Positions 62,238 to 64,000 of a stretch of 64,000 nt of DNA are shown here, piece by piece. Made by a program: the position numbers and the translations under genes. This DNA is from a virus. The stretch covers positions 1 to 64,000 of IMG/VR virus record IMGVR_UViG_3300013004_000043. One strand, written 5' to 3'. The notes under the pieces were generated by a model. It saw only the letters and a program-made list of their open reading frames with translations. It made no database searches and had not been told where the DNA came from. Position 1 is the stretch's first letter. Each line of letters begins with the position of its first letter.

Positions 62238-64000
62238 TTTTCGATTGTGATCATTTGGTCAAAGGCACTGGTCATATCTTGAACGTGCGTGATGACAACA
62301 ATCTGCTTCTGAGCTCCAACGTTAGCAGACCAACTCTGCATCGCGTCGTGAAAGTAAGCGACATTGTCAGCATCCAGCCCGGCTGTGGGCTCGTCCAAAA
62401 ACAGCATACCAATATTATGACCGAAAAGCCTATCCAAAGCCGCCCGAAAAGCAATAGCCAGTATGACTTTCTGCCCGCCACTCAGCTGTCGTGCTGAAAC
62501 GCTTGGTTTACCTGGAAAGGTAACCTTGAACGACAAGTCATTTGACGCTTCCACCGTAAAAGGCGAGTTAAACAAATCGAGCTGCTCGTTGATGTGCGAC
62601 TCTAGTCGAACCAAATTATTCTGAGCAACACGCTTTGGTAATCCAGACCAGTGAAACGCACTAGCAACACGGTCTATAACGTCAGCCAGTGCCTTGATTT
62701 TTACCTCTCTGGCAAGCGTCGCTTTGACTTTTGCCAGCATTTCTTTGGTTTTAGCCAACTGCTGTGTCGTTGTTTCGTATTGCGACGCCAGTTTAGCTTT
62801 TTGCAACAAAGCCTCCCTATGCTCTGCCAACTTCTGCAGCAAGGAATCGTCAGCGTCACCTGCCAATAAAAGCAAAGACTCGAGCTGCTTTTCATTGCTG
62901 TCGATTTGAGCTCTAGTTTGCATTATACGCCCATTCAAATGGTCTAAATCTGCTTTTAGCGACTCGTACTTTGGCCGCGTCGCCGTTACTGCTTCTTTTG
63001 CGTTTTTACGCGAACGCAAAACATTCAACGCATTTTCAAGCTGCGAGTCTGAGACTTCAACAGAAACATGCGACAAACCTTGTAGTTCAGCTTTCGCGTT
63101 ATCCAGTTTAACTTGTCGCTCTTGCCTATTCTTTTGCGTCGCGTCTAGTTGCCTGTAAAAATGACTACTTTGCGTCAAATCTGCATCAAGTTTTTCTCTC
63201 CGCGTTTCGAGCTCAGCTCTTTCATCTACTAGCTTTTGTTTGTGGCTTGCTGGCAATTCTTGTAAACAAGAAGAACATATCGTTTTGTTGCCTTTCGATA
63301 AACTAAAAACTGCAGCATCTAACTCTTGAGCCTTTGCGGCCATTCTTTCTTTTTCGTTCCGTTTGACGGGAAGTTCCTCAGCCAAATAAATTGGTTTGCT
63401 AGAAAGCTGTTTCGCAATATCTGCGTCGAGCTGCTCGATCTGACCTTCATATAGCGAAATAATTTTTTGAAATTCTTCTCGCTTCGCTTCGAATGCGGTT
63501 TGAGCGTTTTTATCTCTAACAGTCTGTTCTGCCAGTTCGCAAACCTTTTTGTGTTTCTCAAGCCAAGCGTTGGCGGATTTTAGCTTACCGTCAATTTGCG
63601 TAAACTGCTTTTCCTTTTCAAGAAACGCAGCTTGCAGTTCGTCAGCCGCGTAGCAAGCTTTGTCTTTGGCTGCCCTTAAAGTGCCCGCATCTTTAAAAGC
63701 TTGCCATTTGGCTTCAGCCGCTTTGGCCGCGTCTTCTTTAAGCAAACCTTTGATTTTAGTTGCCTGAATAGTCGCGAGTGTTTCTTCTAACTGTAAAATG
63801 TTACTTTCAAGATCTAAGCTGTTATCCAATGTTTGCCTGCCAGCAATCTTGTCCCTAAAAGCTACGCAAGTTTTATGTAAACCAATAGCTGACTCAACGC
63901 CGCAAAGGTGCTGAAAAGCTTTGGCCCTAACACTCTCTGTGTCATCAAGAAAACTAAACATTTCCCACTGGTCAACGAACACGTAGCGTTCAATTACGTT
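62234..64000 (-). CDS. SbcC/Rad50-like ATPase, N-terminus beyond window
   Basis: SMC-like repair ATPase. The visible 588 codons are open to the right edge, so the start and Walker A lie outside. A long coiled coil with a zinc hook (TICSSCLQELP, near 63265) is followed by the return coil, then signature RQLSGGQKVILAIAFRAAL and Walker B MLFLDEPTAGLDADNVAYFHD, ending with an ITHVQDM H-loop. Together with an Mre11-like nuclease it would process DNA ends. No such gene is seen next to it in this window, though it could lie upstream. Length is shorter than bacterial SbcC, as in phage gp46-type proteins. Confidence 0.9.
   Translation of the reverse strand, partial: NVIERYVFVDQWEMFSFLDDTESVRAKAFQHLCGVESAIGLHKTCVAFRDKIAGRQTLDNSLDLESNILQLEETLATIQATKIKGLLKEDAAKAAEAKWQAFKDAGTLRAAKDKACYAADELQAAFLEKEKQFTQIDGKLKSANAWLEKHKKVCELAEQTVRDKNAQTAFEAKREEFQKIISLYEGQIEQLDADIAKQLSSKPIYLAEELPVKRNEKERMAAKAQELDAAVFSLSKGNKTICSSCLQELPASHKQKLVDERAELETRREKLDADLTQSSHFYRQLDATQKNRQERQVKLDNAKAELQGLSHVSVEVSDSQLENALNVLRSRKNAKEAVTATRPKYESLKADLDHLNGRIMQTRAQIDSNEKQLESLLLLAGDADDSLLQKLAEHREALLQKAKLASQYETTTQQLAKTKEMLAKVKATLAREVKIKALADVIDRVASAFHWSGLPKRVAQNNLVRLESHINEQLDLFNSPFTVEASNDLSFKVTFPGKPSVSARQLSGGQKVILAIAFRAALDRLFGHNIGMLFLDEPTAGLDADNVAYFHDAMQSWSANVGAQKQIVVITHVQDMTSAFDQMITIEK

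Noticed and set aside
1-64000. CRISPR array, diversity-generating retroelement, integrase or transposon
   Set aside because: No spaced identical repeats, reverse transcriptase, recombinase or insertion-sequence ends were seen in the window.

Overview
The window reads as one continuous piece of a large tailed double-stranded DNA bacteriophage genome. Essentially every protein gene lies on the minus strand, so transcription runs from high to low coordinates. Genes are packed with 1-8 nt stop/start overlaps (ATGA, TGATG, TAATG), most have a clear GGAG/AAGG ribosome site, and replication, virion and dozens of small unrecognised genes share the strand. Both ends cut genes: an SbcC-like ATPase at 64000 and an unrecognised gene at position 1. 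No terminase, major capsid or tail genes were recognised, so the genome continues outside. Host evidence is weak: a GYF_2/DUF4282-type membrane protein and a secreted Cys-Cys protein recall planctomycete gene content, but this rests on remembered family distribution only.

Region 64-46 kb is the DNA metabolism block: SbcC/Rad50-like ATPase, two unrecognised proteins, a UvsW-like DECH helicase, an unrecognised protein, a DnaB-like helicase, a zinc-finger/Toprim primase, a family A DNA polymerase with an N-terminal uracil-DNA-glycosylase-like domain, an unrecognised protein, thymidylate kinase, an acidic-tailed abundant-type protein (possible ssDNA-binding protein) with its own terminator, and a RecA/UvsX-like recombinase. 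Both the helicase and the recombinase have unusual P-loops. Region 46-36 kb has a GT2 glycosyltransferase, a DnaQ-type exonuclease, an endonuclease VII-like protein that lacks most of its zinc cysteines, several unknowns and the portal protein. Region 36-33 kb carries three further glycosyltransferase-type genes directly behind the portal.

Region 33-14.5 kb is an accessory belt of about 50 short, mostly unrecognised genes with translational coupling. It holds a truncated PhoH-like remnant, a YgiT/MqsA-type zinc finger, tandem paralogues, and a set of mosaic proteins made of shuffled 45-70-residue modules joined by Glu-Pro linkers. The same modules recur at 0.2-1.1 kb and 14.5-15.5 kb. Region 14.5-5.5 kb is a probable virion-associated block of Ala/Pro/Gly-rich proteins with paralogous glycine-zipper modules, a Dps-like protein, a Nudix enzyme fused in frame to a virion-type domain, a canonical tRNA-Thr, and a 420-nt gene-free stretch tiled with hairpins that is a strong candidate for a structured non-coding RNA.

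Region 5.5-1.2 kb contains a minus-strand array of tRNA and tRNA-like genes, several with perfect acceptor stems but bodies from 64 to 172 nt, interleaved with small genes including a MazG-like (DUF550) nucleotide pyrophosphohydrolase, and then an NAD-dependent epimerase. Five intrinsic terminators and one good sigma70-like promoter can be read directly. One terminator-type hairpin points the other way, on the plus strand at 60.9 kb.
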